A stretch of 64,000 bases of DNA from Pseudomonas sp. P8_229 (GTDB taxonomy: Bacteria > Pseudomonadota > Gammaproteobacteria > Pseudomonadales > Pseudomonadaceae), in contig NZ_CP125378.1 in the NCBI RefSeq assembly GCF_034008635.1, positions 3,593,501 to 3,657,500 of the forward strand, in the 5' to 3' direction. The notes beneath the pieces are model-generated. The model was not told the DNA's origin. It saw only the letters and a list, made by a program, of their open reading frames with translations, and searched no databases. Positions 9,478 through 18,242 of the stretch are shown in pieces. The position numbers and the translations under genes were made by a program. The first letter of the stretch is position 1. Each line of letters begins with the position of its first letter.

Positions 9478-12400
9478 GTGTCGATTCATGTCGCATTGCA
9501 TCACGTCACGCATTACCGCTACGACCGCGCTGTCGAACTCGGCCCGCAGATCGTTCGCCTGCGCCCGGCTGCCCACAGCCGCACGCGGATACTCTCGTAT
9601 GCGCTGAATGTCTCGCCCGAGCAGCACTTCATCAACTGGCAGCAGGACCCCCAGGGCAACTACCTCGCGCGTCTGGTCTTCCCCGAGAAAACCGACGAGC
9701 TGCGCATCGAGGTCGATCTGCTGGCCGAGATGGCGGTGTTCAACCCGTTCGACTTCTTCCTCGAACCCTACGCCGAGAAAATCCCCTTCGCCTACGCCGC
9801 CGATGAGCGCAAGGAACTGGCGCCGTACCTCGAAACCCTGCCGCTGACGCCGGCCTTCAAAGTCTATCTGGACGCCATCGATCGCACGCCGCTGCCGGCG
9901 GTTGATTTTCTGGTGATGCTCAACCAACGCCTCAGCGAAGATATCCGCTACCTGATCCGTATGGAGCCGGGCGTGCAGACCCCGGAGCACACCCTCGAAC
10001 ACGCCTCTGGTTCCTGCCGCGATTCGGCGTGGCTGCTGGTGCAGTTGCTGCGCAATCTCGGCTTGGCCGCGCGGTTTGTTTCCGGTTATCTGATTCAACT
10101 GACCGCCGATGTGAAAAGCCTCGACGGCCCGTCCGGCACCGAAGTCGATTTCACCGACCTGCACGCCTGGTGCGAGGTGTATTTGCCCGGCGCTGGCTGG
10201 ATCGGTCTGGATGCCACCTCCGGATTGTTCGCCGGTGAAGGGCATATCCCGTTGGCCTGCAGTCCCGATCCTTCCTCGGCAGCGCCGATCAGTGGCTTGG
10301 TCGAACCGTGCGAATGCCAGTTCAGCCACGAGATGTCAGTGGAGCGTATCTGGGAAGCACCACGGGTGACCAAGCCCTACACCGACGAGCAGTGGCTGGC
10401 GATTCAAGCGCTGGGTCGGCAGATCGATGCCGATCTGCTGGAAGGTGATGTGCGCCTGACCATGGGCGGCGAACCGACCTTCGTGTCCATCGACGACCCC
10501 GACGGCGCCGAGTGGAACACTGCAGCGCTGGGCCCGGACAAGCGCCGGCTCTCCGCCGAACTGTTCCAGCGCATGCGCAAACACTACGCGCCCAAAGGCC
10601 TGGTGCATTTCGGTCAGGGCAAGTGGTACCCGGGCGAGCAATTGCCGCGCTGGTCGCTCAACTGTTATTGGCGCCGTGATGGCGTACCGATCTGGCACAA
10701 CAACGCGCTGATCGCCGACGAGCAGCAGGATTACGGCGCCGACGGCGTGCTGGCTGGGCGCTTTCTGGCGAGTGTCGCCGAACGTCTGAAATTGCCTGCG
10801 CGCTTTGTGTTCCCGGCCTACGAAGACAATTTCTATTACCTCTGGCGCGAAGGCGCGCTGCCGAGCAACGTCAGCGCCGAAGACTCACGGCTGGAGGAGC
10901 CGCTGGAGCGCGCGCGTCTGCGCAAGGTCTTCAGTCAGGGGCTGGATAAAGTGATCGGTCAGGTTCTGCCGCTGGCGCGCACCGCCAAGGGTGATCAATG
11001 GCAGAGCGGGCGCTGGTATCTGCGCGACGAGCATTGCCGACTGGTGCCGGGGGATTCGCCGCTGGGTTATCGCCTGCCGCTCGGCTCGCAGCCGTGGGTG
11101 AAGGCCGCCGAGTATCCGTTCATTCTTCCCAACGACCCGAATCAGGACTTCCCGCCGCTGCCGGACACGACGCCGCTCAACAGTCATGGCCAGCCTGCGT
11201 CTGCCGACGAGCGCCCGCCAAAAATTGACGAATCCGCCGACTGGCTGACCCGCACCGCATTCTGTGCCGAGGCGCGCGAAGGGCGGTTGTACCTGTTCAT
11301 GCCGCCGCTTGAGCGGGTCGAGGATTATCTGGAACTGGTGGCGGCCATCGAAGCCACCGCCGAAGAGCTGCATTGCCCGGTGCTGCTGGAAGGTTATGAG
11401 CCACCGAGTGATCCGCGCCTGAGCAACTTTCGCCTCACCCCGGATCCGGGTGTTATCGAGGTTAACGTGCAGCCGTCCGCGACTTGGGACGAACTGGTCG
11501 AGCGCACCGAGTTTCTCTATGAAGAGGCGCGGCAAACCCGCCTGACCACGGAAAAATTCATGATCGACGGGCGCCACACCGGCACCGGCGGCGGCAACCA
11601 TTTTGTCCTCGGTGGCGCGACGCCGGCGGACTCGCCGTTCCTGCGCCGCCCGGATCTGCTGCGCAGCCTGATCAGCTACTGGCACAACCATCCGTCATTG
11701 TCCTACCTGTTTTCCGGCTTGTTCATCGGCCCGACCTCGCAGGCACCACGGGTCGACGAGGCACGCAACGACGCTTTGTACGAACTGGAAATCGCCTTCG
11801 CGCAGATGCCACAAGTGGGCGAAGAATGCCCGCCGTGGTTGGTGGATCGGTTGTTGCGCAATTTGCTGATCGACGTCACTGGCAACACTCACCGTGCCGA
11901 GTTCTGCATCGACAAACTGTATTCTCCGGACGGTGCGACCGGGCGCCTCGGTCTGCTCGAGTTGCGCGCTTTTGAAATGCCACCGCATGCGCGCATGAGT
12001 CTGGCCCAGCAGTTGTTGCTGCGCGCACTGGTCGCGCGGTTCTGGCGCGAGCCGTATGCGCCGCCGAAACTGGCGCGCTGGGGTACCGAACTGCACGACC
12101 GCTTCATGCTGCCGCACTTCATCGAGCAGGATTTCGCCGACGTCATCGTCGAACTCAACAGTGCTGGTTATCCGTTGCGCGCCGAATGGTTCGCCGCGCA
12201 TCTGGAGTTCCGTTTTCCCAAGGTCGGTGATTACGCGGTCAATGGCATCGAACTGCAATTGCGGCAGGCGCTGGAGCCTTGGCATGTGTTGGGCGAGGAG
12301 GGCACGGCGGGCGGCACGGTGCGCTATGTCGATTCGTCGCTGGAGCGTTTGCAGATCAAACTCAACGGGCTGCCGCCGCAGCGTTACCTGCTGACCTGCA

Positions 12401-12753
12401 ACGGTGTTCCGGTGCCGCTGCAACCGACCGGGCGCATCGGCGAGTTCGTCGCCGGCGTGCGTTTTCGGGCCTGGCAACCGGCCAACTGCCTGCAACCGAC
12501 CATCCCGGTGCATGCGCCGCTGGTGTTCGATCTGCTCGATACCTGGATGCAGCGTTCGCTGGGCGGTTGCCAATACCACGTTGCACACCCGGGCGGGCGC
12601 AATTACGAGACCTTGCCGGTCAATGCCAACGAGGCAGAGAGCCGGCGCATGGCGCGCTTCTTCCGCATCGGACACACGCCGGGGAAACTTCCGATACCGA
12701 ACCTGACAATCTCCGACGAGCTGCCGATGACGCTCGATTTGCGACGTTTCTAA
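9478..12753 (+). CDS. Transglutaminase-like / DUF2126 putative amidoligase fusion
   Basis: This 1091-residue protein has two parts. Residues about 1-285 form a bacterial transglutaminase-like domain: an N-terminal beta region (MSIHVALHHVTHYRYDRAVE), then the catalytic triad Cys180 (GSCRDSAW), His229 (DLHAWCEV) and Asp245 (GLDATSGL). Residues about 300-1091 match the DUF2126 type described as a putative amidoligase, with MGGEPTFVSIDDPDG near residue 330 and HTGTGGGNHFVLGG near 700. No signal peptide or membrane segment is seen, so it is probably cytoplasmic. GTG is the start, with AGGAGG 9 bases upstream. The ATP-grasp/alpha-E gene follows after 88 bases. Comparative work has linked these families to peptide synthesis or modification, but the substrate is unknown. 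Confidence 0.9.
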   Translation: MSIHVALHHVTHYRYDRAVELGPQIVRLRPAAHSRTRILSYALNVSPEQHFINWQQDPQGNYLARLVFPEKTDELRIEVDLLAEMAVFNPFDFFLEPYAEKIPFAYAADERKELAPYLETLPLTPAFKVYLDAIDRTPLPAVDFLVMLNQRLSEDIRYLIRMEPGVQTPEHTLEHASGSCRDSAWLLVQLLRNLGLAARFVSGYLIQLTADVKSLDGPSGTEVDFTDLHAWCEVYLPGAGWIGLDATSGLFAGEGHIPLACSPDPSSAAPISGLVEPCECQFSHEMSVERIWEAPRVTKPYTDEQWLAIQALGRQIDADLLEGDVRLTMGGEPTFVSIDDPDGAEWNTAALGPDKRRLSAELFQRMRKHYAPKGLVHFGQGKWYPGEQLPRWSLNCYWRRDGVPIWHNNALIADEQQDYGADGVLAGRFLASVAERLKLPARFVFPAYEDNFYYLWREGALPSNVSAEDSRLEEPLERARLRKVFSQGLDKVIGQVLPLARTAKGDQWQSGRWYLRDEHCRLVPGDSPLGYRLPLGSQPWVKAAEYPFILPNDPNQDFPPLPDTTPLNSHGQPASADERPPKIDESADWLTRTAFCAEAREGRLYLFMPPLERVEDYLELVAAIEATAEELHCPVLLEGYEPPSDPRLSNFRLTPDPGVIEVNVQPSATWDELVERTEFLYEEARQTRLTTEKFMIDGRHTGTGGGNHFVLGGATPADSPFLRRPDLLRSLISYWHNHPSLSYLFSGLFIGPTSQAPRVDEARNDALYELEIAFAQMPQVGEECPPWLVDRLLRNLLIDVTGNTHRAEFCIDKLYSPDGATGRLGLLELRAFEMPPHARMSLAQQLLLRALVARFWREPYAPPKLARWGTELHDRFMLPHFIEQDFADVIVELNSAGYPLRAEWFAAHLEFRFPKVGDYAVNGIELQLRQALEPWHVLGEEGTAGGTVRYVDSSLERLQIKLNGLPPQRYLLTCNGVPVPLQPTGRIGEFVAGVRFRAWQPANCLQPTIPVHAPLVFDLLDTWMQRSLGGCQYHVAHPGGRNYETLPVNANEAESRRMARFFRIGHTPGKLPIPNLTISDELPMTLDLRRF

Positions 12754-12841
12754 GTCCTGCACGACATGCGGATTTTTCGTATATCCGCGCGTCATGTGCC
12801 TGCGTTAGTCTGACCGTTCCCTGCTGTCTGCCGAGCTTTCC

Positions 12842-15328
12842 ATGCCTGACCTGCTAGACCGCTACCCGCGCACTGCGGGCACTTATCACGAACTGCTGGA
12901 TGACAGCGGGGAAGTGCGCGCGCATTGGCGGCGGCTGTTCGATCAGTTACAGCGCAGCAGCCCTGCGCAACTGGTGCAGCGTCAGGCGTTGCTGGCCCGA
13001 CAGATCCAGGAAAACGGCGTCACCTATAACGTTTATGCCGACCCCAAGGGCGCTGACCGGCCGTGGGAACTGGATCTGTTGCCGCACGTGATCGCCGCTG
13101 ATGAGTGGCAGCAGTTGTCCGCCGGGATCGCCCAGCGTGCGCGCCTGCTCAACGCGGTGCTGGCCGATCTTTATGGTCCGCAGCGGCTGATCAGCGAAGG
13201 GTTGCTGCCGGCGGAACTGGTCTTCGGTCATAACAATTTTCTCTGGCCTTGTCAGGGCATTGCGCCGCCTGAAAAGGCCTTTCTGCATCTGTACGCCGTG
13301 GACCTGGCGCGCACGCCGGACGGACGCTGGTGGGTGACTGCAGATCGCACCCAGGCGCCGTCGGGGGCCGGTTACGCGCTGGAAAACCGCACCATCGTCT
13401 CCCGCGCCTTTCCCGAGTTGTACCGCGACCTGAAGGTGCAGCACCTGGCCGGATTCTTCCGCACCCTGCAGGAAACCCTCGCACGTCAGGCGCCCTGTGA
13501 CGACGACGCGCCGCTGGTGGTGCTGCTGACGCCCGGGCGTTTCAACGAAAGCTATTTCGAACATCTTTATCTGGCGCGCCAGCTCGGTTATCCACTGGTG
13601 GAGGGCGGCGACCTGACGGTGCGCGACGCCACGGTGTATCTGAAGACCCTCAGCGGCCTGCGCCGGGTGCATGCAATCATGCGTCGGCTCGACGATGACT
13701 TCTGCGATCCGCTGGAGCTGCGCACCGACTCGGCACTCGGTGTACCCGGGTTGCTGGAGGCGGTACGTCAGGGCCGGGTGCTGGTGGCCAATGCCTTGGG
13801 CAGCGGCGTGCTGGAATCACCGGGATTGCTCGGGTTTCTGCCGAAGATCAATCAGTATCTGTTCGGCGAAGAGCTGATTCTGCCGTCCATCGCCACCTGG
13901 TGGTGCGGTGAGGCGCCGGTGCTGGCACAGGCGCTGGAAAAACTCCCGGAGCTGCTGATCAAACCGGCGTTCCCCTCACAAAGTTTTGCGCCAGTGTTGG
14001 GCCGGGATCTGAGTGAACAACAGCGCCAGGCGCTCGCCGAACGCATGCAGGCCCGGCCCTATGCCTACGTGGCGCAAGAGCTGGCGCAGCTGTCCCAGGC
14101 GCCGATCTGGCAAGCCGAGGACGGCCAGTTGCAACCGCGGGCCATCGGCATGCGCATGTACGCGGTGGCCAGTCGCGACGGCTATCGCGTGCTGCCCGGT
14201 GGCTTGACCCGAGTCGCCGCCGAGGCCGATGCCGAAGTGGTGTCGATGCAGCGCGGCGGAGCGAGCAAGGACACCTGGGTGCTGGGCGAGCGCCCGCCGA
14301 GCGGCGAACAATGGAAAACCCAGCGCAACGTCGGCGTGCATGACCTTGTCCGGCGCGACCCGTACCTGCCGTCGCGGGTGGTCGAAAATCTGTTCTGGTT
14401 CGGTCGTTACTGCGAGCGTTGTGATGACAGTGCGCGATTGCTGCGGATCATGCTTGCGCGCTATGTCGACGGCGACGACCCGCAAGCCTTGCAGGCGGCG
14501 CTCGAACTGGGCGAGCGCCTGATGTTGCTGCCGGAGGAGGGCGAGCTGCCGGAGCGCTTGCTGGCAGCGCTGCTTGGCGAAGACTGGTCGTTCAGCCTGC
14601 GTTCCAACCTGCAACGCTTGCAGTGGGCCGCCTCACAGGTGCGCGGCAAGCTCTCGCGGGAGAACTGGCAGGCCTTGGTGGAGTTGCAGCGCGAAGCCAT
14701 GGAGCTGGACACCGACGCGCCGGACTTCGGCGAGTTGCTGGATTTTCTCAACCGCCTGGTGATGTCGCTGGCGGCGCTGTCCGGGTTTGCCCTGGACGAC
14801 ATGACCCGCGACGAAGGCTGGCGCTTCCTGATGATCGGTCGGCGCATCGAGCGCCTGCAGTTTCTCAGCAGCAGCCTCGCCGCATTCCTGCGCGGTAGCG
14901 CCGCGTTCGATCAGGCCGGGCTGGAGTGGTTGCTGGAGCTGGGCAACAGCAGCATCACTTACCGTTCCCGCTATCTGGCGGTGGCGCAGTTGATCCCGGT
15001 GCTCGACTTGTTGCTGCTCGACGAACAGAACCCGCATGCGGTGTTGTTCCAGTTGAAACTGGTGACCCGCACGCTGAAGCGCTTGAACGATGATTTCGGC
15101 GTGCCCCGCGAGGCCGGATTGCCGCAACTGGTCGAGCGCCTGGCGCGTTTTGATCTGGGTTGTCTGGAAAACGCGCTGTTCGGCGAATCCAGCGTGCGCG
15201 CCGCACTAGATGGCCTGGCGGACTTGCTGCACGACATCGCCGAGGCCAGCGGGCAAGTCTCGGATCGTCTGGCCCTGCGCCACTTTGCCCATGTCGATGA
15301 TGTCAGCCAGCGTACGGTGTCCGTCTGA
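12842..15328 (+). CDS. Circularly permuted ATP-grasp / alpha-E domain fusion protein
   Basis: The 828-residue protein fuses a type-2 circularly permuted ATP-grasp domain (about residues 15-480; segments VYADPKGADRPWELDLLPHVI, ALGSGVLESPGLLGFLPKI and LLIKPAFPSQSFAPVLG) to an all-helical alpha-E domain (DUF403, about 505-815; begins LPSRVVENLFWFGRYCERCDD). In many genomes the two are separate genes, so the fusion itself supports joint action. ATP-grasp enzymes make an acyl-phosphate and join it to an amine, so a peptide or amide ligase role is likely, though unproven. The stop overlaps the ATG of the next transglutaminase (TGATG), indicating coupling. Confidence 0.88.
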   Translation: MPDLLDRYPRTAGTYHELLDDSGEVRAHWRRLFDQLQRSSPAQLVQRQALLARQIQENGVTYNVYADPKGADRPWELDLLPHVIAADEWQQLSAGIAQRARLLNAVLADLYGPQRLISEGLLPAELVFGHNNFLWPCQGIAPPEKAFLHLYAVDLARTPDGRWWVTADRTQAPSGAGYALENRTIVSRAFPELYRDLKVQHLAGFFRTLQETLARQAPCDDDAPLVVLLTPGRFNESYFEHLYLARQLGYPLVEGGDLTVRDATVYLKTLSGLRRVHAIMRRLDDDFCDPLELRTDSALGVPGLLEAVRQGRVLVANALGSGVLESPGLLGFLPKINQYLFGEELILPSIATWWCGEAPVLAQALEKLPELLIKPAFPSQSFAPVLGRDLSEQQRQALAERMQARPYAYVAQELAQLSQAPIWQAEDGQLQPRAIGMRMYAVASRDGYRVLPGGLTRVAAEADAEVVSMQRGGASKDTWVLGERPPSGEQWKTQRNVGVHDLVRRDPYLPSRVVENLFWFGRYCERCDDSARLLRIMLARYVDGDDPQALQAALELGERLMLLPEEGELPERLLAALLGEDWSFSLRSNLQRLQWAASQVRGKLSRENWQALVELQREAMELDTDAPDFGELLDFLNRLVMSLAALSGFALDDMTRDEGWRFLMIGRRIERLQFLSSSLAAFLRGSAAFDQAGLEWLLELGNSSITYRSRYLAVAQLIPVLDLLLLDEQNPHAVLFQLKLVTRTLKRLNDDFGVPREAGLPQLVERLARFDLGCLENALFGESSVRAALDGLADLLHDIAEASGQVSDRLALRHFAHVDDVSQRTVSV

Positions 15329-16218
15329 TGAATGCGCATTACCAGATCTTCCACGACACCTGTTATCACTACGACAGCCCGGTGTCGCTGGCGCAGCAAT
15401 TGGCGCACCTGTGGCCGCGTGAGTGCACATGGCAACGCTGCACCGAGCAGCAATTGCTGATCAGCCCGGACCCGACAGCGCGCCGCGATGAGCTGGATGT
15501 GTTTGGTAATCCGTTGACCCGGCTGGCCTTTGAGCGCCCGCACGATGAATTGCAGGTCAATGCGCAGCTCACCGTTGAAGTGCTGGCGCGACCGGCGCTG
15601 GATTTCAATCAGTCGCCCGCCTGGGAGCTGACGCGTGATGCGCTGACCTACAGCAGTCAGCCGTTGTCCGCTGAGCTGCTCGAAGCCTGTCGTTATCGGT
15701 TTCAGTCACCTTATGTGCATCTGAAGCGCAGCTTTGTCGAGTTCTCCGAAAGCTGCTTCTCGCCCGGTCGGCCCTTGATGCTCGGCGTGCAAGCCTTGAT
15801 GCAGAAGATTTTCAGCGAGTTCACCTTCGATGCCGAGGCCACTCAGGTGGCGACGCCGCTGGTGGAGGTGCTGGAGCGCCGGCGCGGCGTGTGTCAGGAC
15901 TTCGCCCATCTGATGCTCGCCTGCGTGCGTTCGCGGGGGCTGGCGGCGCGTTACATCAGCGGTTATCTGCTGACCCAGCCGCCGCCGGGGCAGCCACGGC
16001 TGATCGGTGCCGATGCGTCGCATGCCTGGGTGTCGGTGTTCTGTCCGGTGTTGGGCTGGGTGGATTTCGATCCGACCAACAATGTGCAGCCGGCGCTGGA
16101 GCACATCACGCTGGCGTGGGGCCGGGACTTTTCTGATGTGTCGCCGTTGCGGGGGGTGATTCTGGGCGGCGGCAGTCACGACCCGGAAGTGCGGGTCACC
16201 GTAATGCCACTGGATTAA
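15328..16218 (+). CDS. Transglutaminase family protein (stand-alone)
   Basis: This is a 296-residue transglutaminase-like cysteine protease or transamidase. The N-terminal beta domain (MNAHYQIFHDTCYHYDSPVS) is followed by the triad Cys189 (RRGVCQDFAH), His232 (ASHAWVSV) and Asp248 (WVDFDPTNN). It lacks a signal peptide. It resembles the transglutaminase domain of the upstream fusion but is a separate paralogue. Its start overlaps the preceding stop by one base. It may cleave or transfer the peptide made by the ATP-grasp partner; that is inference from context. A REP pair follows the stop. Confidence 0.92.
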   Translation: MNAHYQIFHDTCYHYDSPVSLAQQLAHLWPRECTWQRCTEQQLLISPDPTARRDELDVFGNPLTRLAFERPHDELQVNAQLTVEVLARPALDFNQSPAWELTRDALTYSSQPLSAELLEACRYRFQSPYVHLKRSFVEFSESCFSPGRPLMLGVQALMQKIFSEFTFDAEATQVATPLVEVLERRRGVCQDFAHLMLACVRSRGLAARYISGYLLTQPPPGQPRLIGADASHAWVSVFCPVLGWVDFDPTNNVQPALEHITLAWGRDFSDVSPLRGVILGGGSHDPEVRVTVMPLD

Positions 16219-16231
16219 CAAAGCTTAAACA

Positions 16232-16318
16232 GTAGGAGTGAGCCTGCTCGCGATAGCGGTGTGTCAGCAGCAAATATTTCAACTGACACACCGCTATCGC
16301 GAGCAGGCTCACTCCTAC
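16232..16318. repeat. REPIN, gagcaggctcactcctac variant
   Basis: Two arms of the CTCACTCCTAC subtype face each other. The inner segments (gcggtgtgtcag and ctgacacaccgc) are also complementary, so the whole 87 bases can form one hairpin. It sits between convergent genes. Confidence 0.9.
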
Positions 16319-16427
16319 AGGGGAATTTTTGGGGGGGCGAAAAGGGGGGCTGTGAGGGCCGGCAGTGCAACCGCCAGCCCCGTCACAAATCCGCAGGGTC
16401 TGATTCGATCATCAAACCCGGTGGGGC

Positions 16428-16616
16428 TCAGGCGTCGGGCGCCTGATCTTTCGGTGCATCAACATCAACAGCATCGTCGTCAGTCGCCACTTCACCGTCA
16501 GGGTTCAGTGCCGCTTCTTCAGCCATTTGTTTCTTGCGCTGAAGCTTTTCCTCTTTCTTCTGCTCCTTTGCCAGGTCTCGTTGACGTTTGGCGAAGGAGT
16601 AATTGGGTTTGGCCAT
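16428..16616 (-). CDS. Small highly charged hypothetical protein
   Basis: The predicted product has 62 residues (MAKPNYSFAKRQRDLAKEQ at the start). The N-terminal half is Lys/Arg/Glu-rich and likely helical; the C-terminal half is acidic and Asp-rich. No enzymatic motif is seen. I chose the ATG at 16616 because it has a good Shine-Dalgarno (AAGAGGATC) just upstream and because the reading frame upstream of it is not convincing. Short proteins starting MAKPNYSFxKRQ are common in Pseudomonas and are annotated as hypothetical. It lies 68 bases downstream of the LOG gene on the same strand and may share its transcript. Confidence 0.75.
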   Translation of the reverse strand: MAKPNYSFAKRQRDLAKEQKKEEKLQRKKQMAEEAALNPDGEVATDDDAVDVDAPKDQAPDA

Positions 16617-16684
16617 GGGCGATCCTCTTGGGTCGAAGGTGAGGTTGAGCGGCGCGTATTCTGCCCTGTATCGGTGCCTGGCGG

Positions 16685-17272
16685 TTAGCCGGGTTTTTGG
16701 TCTACCCACTTGGGGGTGACGGTCGGCTTCCACTGATCGAGAGCATCGAGCAGGGTTTGTGGCGATTCGCTCACTTGCAGCATGTCACGGTGTGGCGCGC
16801 GAACGAAGCCTTCGCCGACGATATGGTCGAGAAAAGCCGTGAGTTTGCTGTAAAAACCGTTCACTTCCAGCAGGCCCAGCGGCTTGCCGTGGTAGCCGAG
16901 CTGGCCCCAGGTCCAGACTTCGAACAGCTCTTCCAGCGTGCCGAGGCCACCGGGCAACGCGACGAACGCATCGCTGAGTTCGGCCATGCGTGCCTTGCGC
17001 GCGTGCATGCCGTCGACCACTTCGAGGCGGGTCAGGCTTTTGTGGCCGATTTCCTTGTCCATCAGACTTTGCGGAATGATCCCGATCACTTCACCGCCAG
17101 CGGCCAGTGCGGCGTCGGCGACAAGCCCCATCAACCCCACGGCGCCACCGCCATAGACCAGGGTCAAGTGGCGCTCGGCCAGTGCGCGGCCAAGGGCTTT
17201 GGCGGCCTCGGTGTAAGCCGGATCAGTGCCGGCGTTGGCACCGCAAAATACACAAACGGATTTGAGAGACAT
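16685..17272 (-). CDS. LOG family (TIGR00730) nucleotide 5'-monophosphate phosphoribohydrolase
   Basis: This 195-residue Rossmann-fold protein has the diagnostic LOG motif PGGLGTLEE at residues 107-115 and the glycine-rich [11 protein letters not shown] near residues 39-49. Characterised members release a base from (cytokinin) riboside 5'-monophosphates; bacterial homologues also act on AMP. The start at 17272 ([15 protein letters not shown]) matches the family N-terminus and has GGAGG 5 to 9 bases upstream. An in-frame ATG at 17503 would add 77 unrelated residues and is rejected. The gene is separated from azurin by a divergent intergenic region. Confidence 0.9.
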   Translation of the reverse strand: MSLKSVCVFCGANAGTDPAYTEAAKALGRALAERHLTLVYGGGAVGLMGLVADAALAAGGEVIGIIPQSLMDKEIGHKSLTRLEVVDGMHARKARMAELSDAFVALPGGLGTLEELFEVWTWGQLGYHGKPLGLLEVNGFYSKLTAFLDHIVGEGFVRAPHRDMLQVSESPQTLLDALDQWKPTVTPKWVDQKPG

Positions 17273-17330
17273 GCCTTCCTCCTGGGTCAATCCGTCACAG
17301 GGTAATGGCTGGCACGCCTTGATCCAAGGG

Positions 17331-17420
17331 CTAAACTTCGCGCTCTGGCGATTCAAAGGTGCCGCTGGCGCCACAGGCGTAGGCAGCGAGCAAACTGCAC
17401 AACAGACCGTTAAAGAACAT
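17331..17420 (-). CDS. Possible 29-residue small membrane or lipoprotein-like ORF
   Basis: A short frame starts at ATG 17420 and ends at TAG 17331. Its product is hydrophobic at the N-terminus ([19 protein letters not shown]) with a polar tail ending in REV. A GGAG lies 9 bases before the ATG. The segment LLAAYAC loosely resembles a lipobox but does not fit it strictly. The ORF is upstream of the LOG gene in a different frame. It may be a genuine small protein or chance; conservation is needed to decide. Confidence 0.3.
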   Translation of the reverse strand: MFFNGLLCSLLAAYACGASGTFESPEREV

Positions 17421-17513
17421 GACAGGCACTCCGTCTCAGTAGATGCGCCGATCATAGGGCCGGCCGTTGAGTCTGGCCGGTAGATTGTTTCGATGAGTGT
17501 CATAGCCTGAAAG

Positions 17514-17523
17514 TTGTATACAA
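17514..17523. promoter_or_regulatory. Perfect palindrome TTGTATACAA upstream of azu
   Basis: This 10-base palindrome lies in the divergent LOG-azu intergenic region, four bases before the ANR-like box. TTGTATACAA-type sequences serve as operators for some GntR-family regulators. No such regulator gene is adjacent, so the role is only suggested. Confidence 0.25.
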
Positions 17524-17526
17524 TTT

Positions 17527-17540
17527 TTGACTCAAGTCAT
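17527..17540 (+). promoter_or_regulatory. ANR/FNR-type half-conserved box upstream of azurin
   Basis: TTGAC-TCAA-GTCAT resembles the ANR consensus TTGAT-N4-ATCAA: the first half is good and the second half is weaker. Azurin in P. aeruginosa is known to respond to ANR and RpoS, which makes the site plausible 73 bases before the azurin ATG. Confidence 0.4.
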
Positions 17541-17612
17541 AGGAACTTGCGAAGATTTCAGGCAGTCTTTCCACCATTCGTGTTTTTGTTAACCCTGCCT
17601 TGGAGATTCACC

Positions 17613-18059
17613 ATGTTTTCCAAAGTTGTTGCGGTATCCCTGCTGGCGCTGGCCAGCAGCCAATTGATGGCTGCCGAGTGCAAAACCACCGTTGACTCCA
17701 CCGACCAGATGTCCTTCAACACCAAGGAGATCGTGATCGACAAGAGCTGCAAGACCTTCACCGTCGAGCTGACCCACTCCGGCAGCCTGCCGAAGAACGT
17801 CATGGGCCATAACCTGGTCGTCAGCAAAACCGCTGACATGCAGCCGATCGCCACTGACGGCCTGGCCGCAGGCATCGACAAGAACTACCTGAAAGACGGC
17901 GACGAGCGCGTTATTGCTCACACCAAGATCATCGGTGCCGGCGAGAAAGACACACTGACCATCGACGTATCGAAGCTGGCCGCTGGCACTGATTACGGCT
18001 TCTTCTGCTCGTTCCCGGGCCACATCTCGATGATGAAAGGCACCATTGCTGTCAAGTAA
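17613..18059 (+). CDS. azu: Azurin precursor (periplasmic type-1 blue copper protein)
   Basis: Azurin is a periplasmic electron carrier linked to denitrification and redox stress. The 148-residue precursor has a signal peptide ([20 protein letters not shown]), with mature protein from Ala21-Glu-Cys. All copper ligands are present: His66 (GHNLVV), Cys132, His137 and Met141 within [14 protein letters not shown]. With the signal removed these become His46, Cys112, His117 and Met121. The disulfide cysteines (Cys23 and Cys46) are also present. I chose ATG 17613 because it starts the signal peptide and has TGGAGA upstream. It is monocistronic, with REP and terminator sequences downstream. Confidence 0.98.
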   Translation: MFSKVVAVSLLALASSQLMAAECKTTVDSTDQMSFNTKEIVIDKSCKTFTVELTHSGSLPKNVMGHNLVVSKTADMQPIATDGLAAGIDKNYLKDGDERVIAHTKIIGAGEKDTLTIDVSKLAAGTDYGFFCSFPGHISMMKGTIAVK

Positions 18060-18082
18060 GCAGGTTTACCGCGTCATCGTTC

Positions 18083-18156
18083 TTCGCGAGCAGGCTCGCT
18101 CCCACAGGTTCTGTGTCTGACACCTGAAACCCTGTGGGAGCGAGCCTGCTCGCGAA
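18083..18156. repeat. REPIN, gcgagcaggctcgctcccac type
   Basis: Two facing arms with an internal ggtttc/gaaacc pairing lie between the convergent azu and nadE genes. Confidence 0.9.
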
Positions 18157-18191
18157 GGGGCCATCAGCATCGACAGATGACCTGGCCAAAG

Positions 18192-18229
18192 AAAAGCCCG
18201 CAGAGGATCACTCCTCAGCGGGCTTTTTC
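18192..18229. terminator. Bidirectional terminator between azu and nadE
   Basis: The stem aaaagcccgc-a-gagga pairs with tcctc-a-gcgggctttt around TCAC, flanked by A and T runs. It can terminate both azu and the pncB-nadE operon. Confidence 0.88.
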
Positions 18230-18242
18230 ATTCCATCAGCGA

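Noticed and set aside
9478-16218. Possible horizontally acquired island
   Set aside because: Base composition and codon use match the neighbours, no integrase or tRNA is present, and similar gene sets occur at this place in other pseudomonads as far as I recall.
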